Positions 53,072 through 61,397 of a stretch of DNA of 64,000 bases are shown one piece after another (the first letter of the stretch is position 1; every line of letters begins with the position of its first letter). Origin of the DNA: Segniliparus rugosus ATCC BAA-974 (GTDB lineage: Bacteria; Actinomycetota; Actinomycetes; Mycobacteriales; Mycobacteriaceae); NCBI RefSeq assembly GCF_000185725.2, contig NZ_KI391954.1, positions 868,001 to 932,000 of the forward strand, read 5' to 3'. Made by a program: the position numbers and the translations under genes. A model generated the notes under the pieces. The model saw nothing but the letters and a program-made list of their open reading frames with translations. It was not told the origin of the DNA and ran no database searches.

Positions 53072-55333
53072 CTAACCAGAAAGGGGAGACGGCGAAGGCT
53101 CGCCAGTGAGGGCGGGGCGGTCTTCGAGGGAGGCGAGCGTCTCGGGGAGCGCCTTGCTGTGCACCACGACGAGGCGCTGGGTCGCCCTGGTGAGCGCGAC
53201 GTAGAGGTCGTTGTCGCCTCGGGGCGACTCTGCGACGATGTCTGCGGGCTCGATGAGTACGACATTGTCGAACTCCAGGCCCTTGACCTCGTGGACGGTG
53301 TGGACGCGGACCGAATCCGACGCGAGGCCGCGAAGGGCGGACACGGCGCTCGCCGGGGCGAGGAGCACGGTCAGGCCGGTGAATTCGGCCCCGCCTGCGA
53401 GGTCCGCCGCGGCGGTCGTGATCTTGTCGGCGGCCACGCGCACGGCGAACGGCACATGGCCGGACGCGCGGATCGAGCGCGGCGGCGTTTGCTCTGAGCT
53501 GATCTTGCTCAGCACGGCTGCGGCGAACACCATGATCTCGCTCGGGGTCCGGTAGTTCACGGTGAGCTCGGCGAGCCGCCATCGGTTCGCCACGTACGGG
53601 GAGAGGACGTCCGACCACGAAACCGCGCCCGCGGGGTCGCCAGTCTGCGCGACGTCGCCGACCAGGGTCATCCACCGGTTGGGGGAGCGGCGGAACACCA
53701 TGCGCCAGTCCATGGGCGAGAGCTCCTGCGCCTCGTCCACGATGACGTGGCCGAACGTCCACGTGCGGTCCGCTTCGGCGCGCTCGGCCGCGCTGGCCCC
53801 CGAAGAGCGGGTCTGGCGGTCGGCCAATGACTCGGCGTCGAGGAGATCGTGGGCCATGAGGACTTCCGAGTCGAAGCCGTCCTCGGGGTCCTCGTTGCCC
53901 GAGTCCCGGATCAGATCCAGCGCGGCTTGCGCCTCGGCGATGGCCTGGGCGCGCCGGGCGCGGGCCTCTTCCGCCGCGACTTCGTCGTCGGCCCCGATGA
54001 GCTCGGCGAGCTCGTCCAACAGCGGCGCGTCGGCGGGGGAGAACCCGGCTTCTGGCGGTCTGGACAGAGCGGCGCGCTGGGCTTTGGTGAGGTTGGGGAG
54101 CTTCTCCGGATCCGAGTACAGCTCGCGCAGCACGTCCTGCGGGGTCAGCTCCGGCCAGAACTCGTCGAGAGCTTCGCGGATGTCGGGATCTGCGCGCAGC
54201 TCGTCCCGGATCTCTTGATAGCTCTCCATGTCGTTGCTGTTCTCGCCCTCGACCTCGCGCCACAGCCGGTCGGCGAGGATGTCGAGCGCGGCGCGGAGGA
54301 AGACCTGGCGGGCGGGATTGTGCGGCCGCCTCGAATTGCGGGCCCGGCCCTGCGCCTTGGACACGAGCTCGCGGTCCACCGTGAGCTCGTGCCGGCCGAA
54401 CGGCAGGCGGATCCGCGCCTTCGGCAGTCGCTGCTGAGCCCGCACGGCGGCCTTGAGCACGTCCACCATGGCCAGCGAGCCTTTGACGGCGCGGGCCTCG
54501 AGCGAATCCTCCTCGGTCGGCTTGACACCGGGGAAGAGCGTGCCGACGGTGGCGAGGAGCACCCCGGTCTCGCCGAGGGAGGGGAGGACCTGGCCGATGT
54601 AGTTCAAGAAGGTGTCGTTCGGGCCGATGATGAGCACGCCGCTTCGGGCGAGCTTCGTGCGGTGGGTGTAGAGCAGGTACGCTGCCCGGTGCAGCGCCAC
54701 GGCGGTTTTGCCGGTGCCGGGGCCGCCTTGCACCACGAACACCCCTCGGTGCTCGTGGCGGATGATGAGGTCCTGCTCGCGCTGGATGGTGTCGACGATG
54801 TCGCCCATATGCCCGGTCCGCGCGGCTCCAAGGGCCGAGACGAGGGCGGCCTCGTTGACGACCCCGCCGCTCTCAGAGCCGTTCTGCTGCCCGGCGGCGG
54901 ACAGGTCCAGCGTCTCGTCGTTGACTTCGAGCACCTTGCGGTTGCGGGTGCGGATATGCCTGCGCCGCAGCACGTCTTCGGGCGCGGCGGGCGTGGCCAG
55001 GTAAAAAGGCCGGGAGAGAGGGGCGCGCCAGTCCAGGAGCAGGATCTCGTCGCTGTCGTCTTCGAACATCCCGAGCCTGCCGACGTACCGGCGCTCGCCG
55101 TCGGCCATGTCCAAGCGGCCGAAGCAGAGATTGTGCTCCGCCGCGTGGTATTTGGCGAGGTCCTCGCTGTACAGCTGGACGTAGGACTCCCGCTCCGAGC
55201 GCGCCTGGTCGTCGCCGTCGGCTTCGAGGAGCGCGTCGCGCAGACGGCGGTCGGCGGTCGCCCGCAGGCGGTCCAGCCGGGTGTAGAGCACGTCGAGGCG
55301 TTCTTGGTCCTCGTTCTGCTGCACGTCCGACAC
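53072..55333 (-). CDS. HelD/HelR-type superfamily-1 ATPase (RNA polymerase recycling)
   Basis: A 753-aa UvrD-like ATPase. An N-terminal coiled-coil arm (about 5-70) is followed by the Walker A VQGGPGTGKTAV (203-210), DEAQ box VIVDEAQELSPMDW, GDVAQTGDP and the C-terminal VHEVKGLEFDNVVL and DNDLYVALTRATQ motifs. This layout matches actinobacterial HelD, which clears RNA polymerase from DNA; in Mycobacterium abscessus the HelR member gives rifamycin tolerance. The GTG at 55333 is preceded by GAGGAGG. The M. tuberculosis reference lacks it as far as I recall. No DNA-helicase activity is implied. Confidence 0.87.
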   Translation of the reverse strand: MSDVQQNEDQERLDVLYTRLDRLRATADRRLRDALLEADGDDQARSERESYVQLYSEDLAKYHAAEHNLCFGRLDMADGERRYVGRLGMFEDDSDEILLLDWRAPLSRPFYLATPAAPEDVLRRRHIRTRNRKVLEVNDETLDLSAAGQQNGSESGGVVNEAALVSALGAARTGHMGDIVDTIQREQDLIIRHEHRGVFVVQGGPGTGKTAVALHRAAYLLYTHRTKLARSGVLIIGPNDTFLNYIGQVLPSLGETGVLLATVGTLFPGVKPTEEDSLEARAVKGSLAMVDVLKAAVRAQQRLPKARIRLPFGRHELTVDRELVSKAQGRARNSRRPHNPARQVFLRAALDILADRLWREVEGENSNDMESYQEIRDELRADPDIREALDEFWPELTPQDVLRELYSDPEKLPNLTKAQRAALSRPPEAGFSPADAPLLDELAELIGADDEVAAEEARARRAQAIAEAQAALDLIRDSGNEDPEDGFDSEVLMAHDLLDAESLADRQTRSSGASAAERAEADRTWTFGHVIVDEAQELSPMDWRMVFRRSPNRWMTLVGDVAQTGDPAGAVSWSDVLSPYVANRWRLAELTVNYRTPSEIMVFAAAVLSKISSEQTPPRSIRASGHVPFAVRVAADKITTAAADLAGGAEFTGLTVLLAPASAVSALRGLASDSVRVHTVHEVKGLEFDNVVLIEPADIVAESPRGDNDLYVALTRATQRLVVVHSKALPETLASLEDRPALTGEPSPSPLSG

Positions 55334-55471
55334 GTCAGATCCTCCTCGACGAGTGTGTCTGCCGACGGCGCACTTTGCCAGTGCAAGCGTGCGCACAAGC
55401 TATCGATTCTACCTGGCTTCCCTGATTGATGGGCCGCAGGACGCGCTTCGCGCGGCGCGGCAGGGAAAAGC

Positions 55472-55511
55472 AGGATCCCAGGCCGGAAAACGTGTTCCCG
55501 CCTGGGATCCT
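55472..55511 (-). terminator. Hairpin after the alpha/beta hydrolase
   Basis: AGGATCCCAGGC pairs with GCCTGGGATCCT (12 bp), with GGAA/TTCC inside. On the minus strand it begins 12 bp after the hydrolase stop and is followed by CTGCTTTT, so it terminates minus-strand transcription. Confidence 0.75.
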
Positions 55512-55523
55512 CCGGGCAGGCGG

Positions 55524-56219
55524 TCACACGTCGGAGACAGACTTGGCGGCCCTGTCGATGAGGTCGGCGACGGCGGCAGGCTGGGAGGCGAGCGAAGCGT
55601 GCGAGGCGGACAGTTCGACGAGCTCGCGCAGGTTCAGCCGGGCGGCCATTTCGCGTTCGTTGTCCGGGTGGATCATGCGGTCCTCGGACGAGACCTGGTA
55701 CCAGGACGGTTTGTGCCGCCAGGCTGGGTCGGCGATGGCGTCGCCGAACGTGGACGCGAGCGGAGCTTTCTGCGTGACCGCCATGACCAGCGCTTCCTCC
55801 GAGGCGAGGTCTTGGCAGAAGCTCTCGTGGAATTTCTCCGGCTTGACCCACAGATATCCGTCCGAGTCCGGGGCGAGGTTCTCGAACGCCACCGGAGGGC
55901 GTTTCTGGCTGATCTCGCCGGGGCTCTCGCCCGCGTCCGGGGCGAACGCGGCGATGTACACCAGCGCGGCGACGTTGGGCAGGTTCCCCGCCTCGGTGAT
56001 CACCGCGCCGCCGTAGGAGTGCCCGACGAGAACGACCGGGCCTTGGATCTGCTTGACCATCTGCTGGGTGCGCCTCGCGTCGTCCGCGAGCGAAGTGAGC
56101 GGGTTCTCCACGGCGTGGATGTCCTGGTAGCCGCGCCCGGCGAGTTCGACGATGACTTTGGACCAATGGGCGGCGCCGCCCCAGAACCCGTGGACAAGAA
56201 CGATGGATGGCAGAGCCAT
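55524..56219 (-). CDS. Alpha/beta hydrolase, EstC/SABP2-like
   Basis: A 231-aa esterase-type hydrolase. IVLVHGFWGGAAHW is the oxyanion segment, VVLVGHSYGGAVI the nucleophile elbow (intact GHSYGG), and ASHASLASQPAAV holds the likely catalytic His. Compact cap with no lipase lid. Substrate unknown. CTCCAA/GGAGGC lies before the ATG at 56219. It is 173 bp downstream of hchA and may share its promoter. Confidence 0.85.
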   Translation of the reverse strand: MALPSIVLVHGFWGGAAHWSKVIVELAGRGYQDIHAVENPLTSLADDARRTQQMVKQIQGPVVLVGHSYGGAVITEAGNLPNVAALVYIAAFAPDAGESPGEISQKRPPVAFENLAPDSDGYLWVKPEKFHESFCQDLASEEALVMAVTQKAPLASTFGDAIADPAWRHKPSWYQVSSEDRMIHPDNEREMAARLNLRELVELSASHASLASQPAAVADLIDRAAKSVSDV

Positions 56220-56392
56220 GAGAAGCCTCCAATGGGCAGGTCGGAGTTGCGATAGACGGAGCTGTCCGTTCCGGGACGGTACCCGACGCGGCGGCTGGCG
56301 CAAGCGGACGAGGCGGCAACGTGACCGAGATCGCCGCATGGCAGCGCGCGGTGGTCCGCAGGCCGAGGGCGCCCGCCGGGCGTCGGCCGCGC

Positions 56393-57280
56393 TCAGGATT
56401 CTTGAGCCGCTTCCAGCAGCAGCGGCACGGCGAGTTTGCCGAGATTGTTGGAGGCGAGGGGGCTGTCGCCGGTGAGGAGTTTGCGGTCTTGGTGCACCTG
56501 CCCGGTGATGCCCGTGTTGAGCACGACAAGGCCGAGTTCTTCGAGCTCTTTCGCGACAAGGCGCACGAGCCGTCCGGGCAGATAGCCGATCTCGACGTTG
56601 GCTCCTTCGTCCAGCGCGTCGGGGAAGACGGTGATCTGGTAGCCCCGCAAGGGGTAGTCGTCCCTGCGCGCGCCGACCGCGAGCAGCGACGAAAGGAACA
56701 CCGGGCCGTGGCAGAGCGTCACGATGTGCTTGTCGTTCGTCAGCGCCCAGTCCAGGGTTTTCCCGACCAGCTCGCTTTCGGGGATGCCGTTGATCACCCC
56801 GTGCCCGCCGGGGACGAACAGGGCGATGTAGTCCGAGTCCGGCCCGAGGTTGTTCTCGACCACGTCCGAGAGCTTGAGCGGCTGGCGGAACTTGGGGAGG
56901 AACTTCTCGAACCCTGCTTTGACCGCCTCGTCCTCGTTCGGGAGCGCCCACAGCTCGAACTTCGCGGGGTTGCCGGACAAGGTCGCGACATCGACCTCGA
57001 AGCCGGCGGCGGCGAAGTGCAGCAACGGCAGCAGCAGCTCCAGCGGGTGGTTGCCGGTGGAGAAGAACGTGCCGTTCTTCGTGAGCAGGTAGCGTTCTTC
57101 GGTGGCGATCAGCAGAATCTTCCACCGACCGCCCGTGTACGGGTTCGGATAATCGGCTCCGCCGAAATCGCTCGTTGGCGCGGTGTATTTGGCGAGCGAG
57201 TACGCGGAAGGGAAGAACGCGTTGTACTCCGCAGGATCGGGGACAGGGGCTTTCGACAGCTCGGTTCCAGTTTCTGACAC
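56393..57280 (-). CDS. hchA: Hsp31/HchA-type glyoxalase III (DJ-1/PfpI family)
   Basis: A 295-aa protein of the DJ-1/PfpI superfamily. [13 protein letters not shown] and the nucleophile Cys in [15 protein letters not shown], with an N-terminal arm ([15 protein letters not shown]), fit Hsp31/HchA, which converts methylglyoxal to lactate without cofactor and works as a holdase. The GTG start has GGAGGAG upstream. It is the first gene of the hchA-hydrolase pair. Confidence 0.88.
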   Translation of the reverse strand: MSETGTELSKAPVPDPAEYNAFFPSAYSLAKYTAPTSDFGGADYPNPYTGGRWKILLIATEERYLLTKNGTFFSTGNHPLELLLPLLHFAAAGFEVDVATLSGNPAKFELWALPNEDEAVKAGFEKFLPKFRQPLKLSDVVENNLGPDSDYIALFVPGGHGVINGIPESELVGKTLDWALTNDKHIVTLCHGPVFLSSLLAVGARRDDYPLRGYQITVFPDALDEGANVEIGYLPGRLVRLVAKELEELGLVVLNTGITGQVHQDRKLLTGDSPLASNNLGKLAVPLLLEAAQES

Positions 57281-57590
57281 GCTCGTGCTCCTCCAATCGG
57301 CACAGCGGGGCCTTCATTCTTCCTCGGGCTCCGGGGTTCTTCTTGCTCGCCACGTCCTCGGCCTGCGCGCCCCTTGCCAGGGCGCGACGGGGCGAACGCC
57401 ACCCACGTTACCCGCGCAACCGCGCGTCGTGCGGGGCTTGCCCGACAGGTTCGCCGCCGATCCGCCTCGGAGGCTTTGCGGATGTGTGCGAGTTCTCTCT
57501 CTCGCGCCCATGCGCGACCGATAAAATTAGTCTGAGGCAAGTAATCGAATTGCGCCGCCCGCTGCGCGGAACGCAGGAAAGGACGCCGCC
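57281..57590. other. Divergent intergenic region, hchA/propeller gene
   Basis: About 310 bp between divergent genes. TAAAAT (57521-57526) could be the -10 of the propeller gene, with an AGGAAAGGA ribosome site before its ATG. No gene or palindrome seen. Confidence 0.4.
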
Positions 57591-58514
57591 ATGCCGACGC
57601 TCATCGTCCTGAACCCAGGAGCCCTCGAGATCCAGTCCGTCGACACCGTCACCGGAGCTGTGACCACCTTGGTGGCCCCGGCGGACGAGGTTCCTGACGG
57701 CGTGGTCGTGGATAAGGCGCGGGGGGTGCTGTACTGGACGAACATGGGCACGCCAGACGGGGGCTCGGCGGCGACGGCTCTGACGAGGGGCTCGGGCACG
57801 TTCAACCGGCGCAACGGCTCCCTGGAACGGGCGAACCTCGACGGGTCCGAACGGGCGACGGTGCTGCCTTCGGGGAGTTTCGTCACCGGCAAGCAGCTCG
57901 TCGCCGACTTCGGCGCGGGCAAGCTGTACTTCTGCGACCGCGAGGGCCTGCGGGTCTTGCGCGCGAACCTGGACGGCACGGGCCTGGAAGTGCTGGTGCA
58001 GAACGGCGACCACACCGTGCCCGAGGAGCAGGGCGACGTCCTGCGGCACTGCGTGGGGATCGCCGTGGACCCGGCGGGCGGACATTTGTATTGGACGCAG
58101 AAGGGGCCGAGCAAGGGCGGTCTGGGCCGGATCTTCCGCGCGCCGCTCGTCGTCCCCGCAGACCCCGCGAGCCGCGACGACGCCGAGATCTTGTGGGAGA
58201 ACCTGCCCGAGCCCATCGACCTGTGCCTCGACCTCGGCGCGGGCGAGATCTCTTGGACCGACCGAGGCTCCGCGCCCGAGGGCAACACGCTCAACCGCGC
58301 GCCGATCCCCGCAGTCGGGGAGAAGGGCGCGGCCCCGACGATCCTCGCCTCGGGGTTCCGCGAGGCGATCGGAGTGGACCGCGACGAGGCGAGCGGGAAT
58401 TTCTACGTCACCGACCTCGGCGGCAACATTCGCGAGGTCAACGCCGCGAGCGGCCTCGACCGGCTGGTCGCGACGCTCCCCGGCGGGCTGACCGGCGTCG
58501 CGGTCCTCGGCTGA
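57591..58514 (+). CDS. YWTD/SMP-30-like six-bladed beta-propeller protein
   Basis: A 307-aa protein without a signal peptide. Repeated YWT/SWT turns (GVLYWTNMG, HLYWTQKG, EISWTDRG) and the RANLDGS/RANLDGT repeats mark LDL-receptor-type YWTD blades. Bacterial members are found alone or fused to oxidoreductases; the role is unknown. Single-gene unit followed by the palindrome at 58598. Confidence 0.82.
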   Translation: MPTLIVLNPGALEIQSVDTVTGAVTTLVAPADEVPDGVVVDKARGVLYWTNMGTPDGGSAATALTRGSGTFNRRNGSLERANLDGSERATVLPSGSFVTGKQLVADFGAGKLYFCDREGLRVLRANLDGTGLEVLVQNGDHTVPEEQGDVLRHCVGIAVDPAGGHLYWTQKGPSKGGLGRIFRAPLVVPADPASRDDAEILWENLPEPIDLCLDLGAGEISWTDRGSAPEGNTLNRAPIPAVGEKGAAPTILASGFREAIGVDRDEASGNFYVTDLGGNIREVNAASGLDRLVATLPGGLTGVAVLG

Positions 58515-58597
58515 GTCCGAGCTTCCGGCCCCTCCCGCCCGGTCGTCCAGGCTTCATCCGCACGTCCTGCCCCCGTCGCCTTTTCCGGTTAGGCTAG

Positions 58598-58625
58598 GAA
58601 CGGCACGGCGTGCGCCGTGCCGTTC
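58598..58625 (+). terminator. Near-perfect palindrome between the propeller and transglutaminase genes
   Basis: GAACGGCACGGCG-TG-CGCCGTGCCGTTC forms a 13-bp stem. It lies 84 bp after the propeller stop and 14 bp before the transglutaminase ATG. A TAGGCT just upstream (58590-58595) could be a -10, in which case the hairpin would fold at the very 5' end of the next mRNA. Confidence 0.6.
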
Positions 58626-58639
58626 GATAGGAGCCGCGC

Positions 58640-59446
58640 ATGACCGTCCGCACTGTTTCCGCTCGTCTCGACGTCGATGTCGTCGAAGCCACGTTCCTCG
58701 AATTCCAGATCGCGGTCGCCCCGCATCCAGGCGCGAGGGTGGACGAGTCGTTGTCGTTCGTCCTCGACGGGAAACCGGTCGAGGCAAAGGAGATCGTGAC
58801 CGAGCACGGCAGTCGGATCCACGCCTTCCCCGCCGCGCCAGGCAAGCTGCTCGTCGCCTACGACGCGACGGTGACCGGCAGGGCAGACCCGGCCCCGGTC
58901 GCCGACGTGGACGCCTCGGTGTTCCTCCGCCCGAGCCGATACGCGGAAGCCGACAAGTTCTTCGGCTTCGCCTCGGCGGAATTCGGCGAATACCTCGACA
59001 CAGAGGTCCTGCTGGAGAAGGTCGCCGCGTGGGTCGGCTCCCGGCTGAGCTACGTCCCCGGCAGCAGCGACCCCATCGACGGCGCGGTGGACACGCTCCT
59101 CGCGGGCCGGGGCGTGTGCCGCGACTACGCGCACCTCGTCGTGGCCATGCTGCGGGCGCTGAACGTTCCCGCGCGGTTGGTGGCCGTCTACGCCCCAGGC
59201 TGCGACCCGATGGACTTCCACGCCGTCGCCGAGGCGCTTGTCGGCGGGGCGTGGCGGGTCGTCGACGCGACGTGCCTGGCTCCTCGCTCCACGCTCGTGC
59301 GCATCGCCACAGGCCGCGACGCGGCGGATACCGCGTTCCTCGACAACCACCGGGGCGCGATCGTCCTCAACGAATCCGTGGTCACCGCCGTCGTCGAGGG
59401 CGGTCTTCCGAAGGACGACCTCGCGGAACTGGTCAGTATCACGTAG
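58640..59446 (+). CDS. Transglutaminase-like cysteine protease-fold protein
   Basis: A 268-aa protein with an N-terminal beta domain (1-110) and a transglutaminase core. The triad is visible: Cys in GRGVCRDYAHL (about 161), His in MDFHAVAEA (about 195) and Asp in RVVDATC (about 210). No signal peptide, so cytosolic. Proteins of this type usually act as peptidases or amidases, not cross-linkers. AGGAG precedes the ATG. Confidence 0.88.
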   Translation: MTVRTVSARLDVDVVEATFLEFQIAVAPHPGARVDESLSFVLDGKPVEAKEIVTEHGSRIHAFPAAPGKLLVAYDATVTGRADPAPVADVDASVFLRPSRYAEADKFFGFASAEFGEYLDTEVLLEKVAAWVGSRLSYVPGSSDPIDGAVDTLLAGRGVCRDYAHLVVAMLRALNVPARLVAVYAPGCDPMDFHAVAEALVGGAWRVVDATCLAPRSTLVRIATGRDAADTAFLDNHRGAIVLNESVVTAVVEGGLPKDDLAELVSIT

Positions 59447-59533
59447 TAGTGGCTCTGACCGCCAGACGCTCGACATGCCTCTCGCCTGATCGTGGTTCGG
59501 GGATTCGAGCAGCAAGGATCCCTGGCCTTGGGG

Positions 59534-59539
59534 TAGATT
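59534..59539 (+). promoter_or_regulatory. -10 box for the 29-aa membrane peptide
   Basis: TAGATT is followed by GAGCCC (6 bp) and GTG, the leaderless layout seen at eight or more other genes in this window. Confidence 0.5.
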
Positions 59540-59545
59540 GAGCCC

Positions 59546-59635
59546 GTGGACGCGATGCCTTTTCTGCTAGTGTCGGGCATAGCGTTTTGTGTGCTCGCGA
59601 TTATTGTGGCCGTTGTTATGTGGATCAACCGCTAA
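59546..59635 (+). CDS. 29-residue single-pass membrane peptide
   Basis: The frame GTG-GAC-GCG-ATG to TAA encodes a peptide of 29 residues: MDAMPF, one hydrophobic helix (LLVSGIAFCVLAIIVAVVMW) and the end INR. It lies 100 bp after the transglutaminase gene and has no ribosome-binding site but a leaderless-type -10. The helix length, charged end and promoter support a real gene; there is no homology evidence by eye. Confidence 0.45.
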   Translation: MDAMPFLLVSGIAFCVLAIIVAVVMWINR

Positions 59636-59876
59636 CCAGGAGACGGAGGCCCGCCGACGCGTGCCAGCAGGGAATCGAACTCGAGCCCGTTATGTCGGAC
59701 GCGTCGGGACACGCCCGGCTCCGACCACTGAAGATGGTCTTCTGGTGAAAGCCTCGGGGCGGGGGCGGCTTGCCCGGTCCGGCCGACGGATAGCCAGTTT
59801 GCCGAACCGGATTGGCCGCCGAAACCTGTCGTCCGTTTCTTGATCCCGCATTCCAGTGCTTCGGCCAGGGCTGCGA

Positions 59877-60098
59877 AGTTTATTCGGCCTGGCAGCGCGG
59901 CAGCAACGAGAACACCAACGGGCTGCTGCGCGACTACTTCCCCAAACGCAACGATTTGAACCTGCACAACGCCCGCGCGCTCGCCCGCATCGCCGACGAG
60001 CTCAACGCCCGCCCCGCAAAACCCTCAACTGGGACACCCCAGCACAACGATTCGCTACCCTCATCAAGTCCCACCAGCAACCCCAAGCGTTGCGATGA
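59877..60098 (+). mobile_element. IS30-family transposase C-terminal remnant, frameshifted
   Basis: EVYSAWQRGSNENTNGLLRD and YFPKRNDLNLHNARALARIA are the IS30 DDE-domain C-terminus (WQRGTNENTNGLLRQYFPK type, with the catalytic Glu in NENTNG). At the proline codons near 60014 a C is missing; the next frame continues PRKTLNWDTPAQRFATLIKS to a stop at 60098. The N-terminal two thirds are absent. Confidence 0.8.
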
Positions 60099-60359
60099 CT
60101 GTTGGATTCCACCTCCACCACTGCCGCCAAACCGGAATCTTCTACGACGAAAACCAAGCATTCCCACCGCCTCTCGCGGCTGCGGCTTGACTTTTAGCCC
60201 CATGAGATGTCGACGGAGTCGCTGCCGCGCTGCCGCTTCGCGGCCCCTTGGACCAGCGAGCCTCTGCGGCCCTGGAGCCAGAAGCAAGGGCCAAGGCTCA
60301 CGCCTGGCCCACCGGAGCGCCGTCCCCTCCGCTCGCTTATGGCGGTAGCTCACTTTTCG

Positions 60360-60410
60360 ACCGGAGGATTTGGCCTAATTCCAAACCGGAGGATTTTGCC
60401 TAACTTTCCA
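60360..60410. repeat. 25-bp direct repeat pair, IS21-end-like
   Basis: ACCGGAGGATTTGGCCTAAT (60360 on) and ACCGGAGGATTTTGCCTAAC (60385 on) follow each other directly, preceded by GGTAGCTCACTTTTCG. Multiple short direct repeats of this kind are typical inside IS21-family ends, but no istA or istB remains. Confidence 0.5.
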
Positions 60411-60651
60411 CCAGAGTTCACAGCGTTGGACTCGCAAGAGAATTCGCCCAATCGCAGGCGCTTCTTTGCCGCTGGCATAGGGGCTGTGCCATCCGAGGCT
60501 TCGCTGCCGAGGGCCATAAGGCTCATCTGGTCGACCTTGCGGCAGACGGATTTCAACCAGCGACGACCCGCGAAGATCTCCGTCTTCCCGTTCGGCGGAA
60601 GCGAAGCCCGCAGCGACGAAAATTTTTCTCGGCAAAGTTCTCACCAAAGGC

Positions 60652-60864
60652 GTGATGTCCGAGGAGATCGCGGGGGCCAAAGGACATCTGTTCAAGAACA
60701 AGATGACCATTTGCAAGGCATCACTGCTCCAGCGCGATAAGCGCCCTGGAAAAAATGACCTCTGGTGGTTCGGCAATTCATCGATCAAGATCGTCTTCAA
60801 AGGAATATTCGGAAAGGCCGACGTGAAATCGCTCAATCGGATCAACGACGCGAGCGTCGCCTAG
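60652..60864 (+). CDS. Short lysine-rich hypothetical protein
   Basis: A 70-aa frame (MMSEEIAGAKGHLFKNKMTI and on to RINDASVA), basic, with codon use unlike its neighbours. The same frame is open back to at least 60541. No start with a ribosome site and no recognised family; probably a fragment in the scar region. Confidence 0.3.
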   Translation: MMSEEIAGAKGHLFKNKMTICKASLLQRDKRPGKNDLWWFGNSSIKIVFKGIFGKADVKSLNRINDASVA

Positions 60865-61125
60865 ATCGGCGAAATCCAGCGGAGCGAGCTATTTGCCCAG
60901 ACGGAACGCCGATTCGCGAACTTCCGCCCGGCAAGCAAAGCGAGTAGGCGCTCGTCTCATCGCTGGATCACGGGCGCAAGAGGGGTCTCTTTGCCGACGC
61001 GCGTCCTTGTTTTCCAGTTGCCGATAAGTTGCTTCTATCGGCGTTGGAGCATCAATGAAATCATCAATAGAGATATTATCCTCGTGGATGAACCCGGCTG
61101 TATCGCGATCGTGCTGGATTCATCC

Positions 61126-61386
61126 CTACAAAGCGCGCGTCGCGATCCGTTTCTCGACCAATTGGACGATATCGTCCACAGTCTCCACGCCAGCGGTGTC
61201 CGCCTCGCTGAAGGGGGGCAGATTGAATTCGAGCTCGATCTCGATGACCAACTCCACCACCTTCACCGAGTGATAGCCGAGGTCGTCGATAATCCGATCG
61301 GTCGGCAGGATTTCCTTCGGCCCTTCTGGGCTGAGCCTTCCGACGAGGTTGTAGACGCGCGTGCGCACGTGGTCCGGATCCTGCAT
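61126..61386 (-). CDS. Acyl carrier protein of the type III PKS cassette
   Basis: An 86-aa carrier protein. The phosphopantetheine serine is Ser40 in DDLGYHSVKVVEL, where His stands in place of the usual Asp before it. The acidic helix 2 (VVELVIEIELEFNLP) is typical. TAGGAGGG lies before the ATG. It starts 11 bp after the T3PKS stop, so it should be made with it; it probably receives the fatty acyl chain activated by the FAAL. Confidence 0.9.
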   Translation of the reverse strand: MQDPDHVRTRVYNLVGRLSPEGPKEILPTDRIIDDLGYHSVKVVELVIEIELEFNLPPFSEADTAGVETVDDIVQLVEKRIATRAL

Positions 61387-61397
61387 GTGCGACCCTC

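Larger units (their letters stand above)
59636..61125. other. IS-scar region of mixed composition
   Basis: About 1.5 kb with lower GC than the flanks, especially 60350-61080. It holds a broken IS30-type transposase end, a pair of direct repeats like an IS21-family terminus, and one short lysine-rich open frame. No intact transposase or integrase is present. The ACP-T3PKS-FAAL operon starts at its right edge. Confidence 0.6.

Noticed and set aside
55334-55530. Rifamycin-associated element before the HelD-type gene
   Set aside because: No long GGGGC/GCCCC palindrome found; the only palindrome there is the terminator of the hydrolase gene.
58587-58596. GGTTAGGCTA, half of an IdeR box, upstream of the transglutaminase gene
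   Set aside because: The other half-site does not match (GGAACG for ACCTAA) and the stretch doubles as a -10 candidate.
59660-59700. Minus-strand tRNA-like T-loop (GTTCGATTCCC)
   Set aside because: Only three of five T-stem pairs form and no anticodon or D arm fits; not a tRNA.
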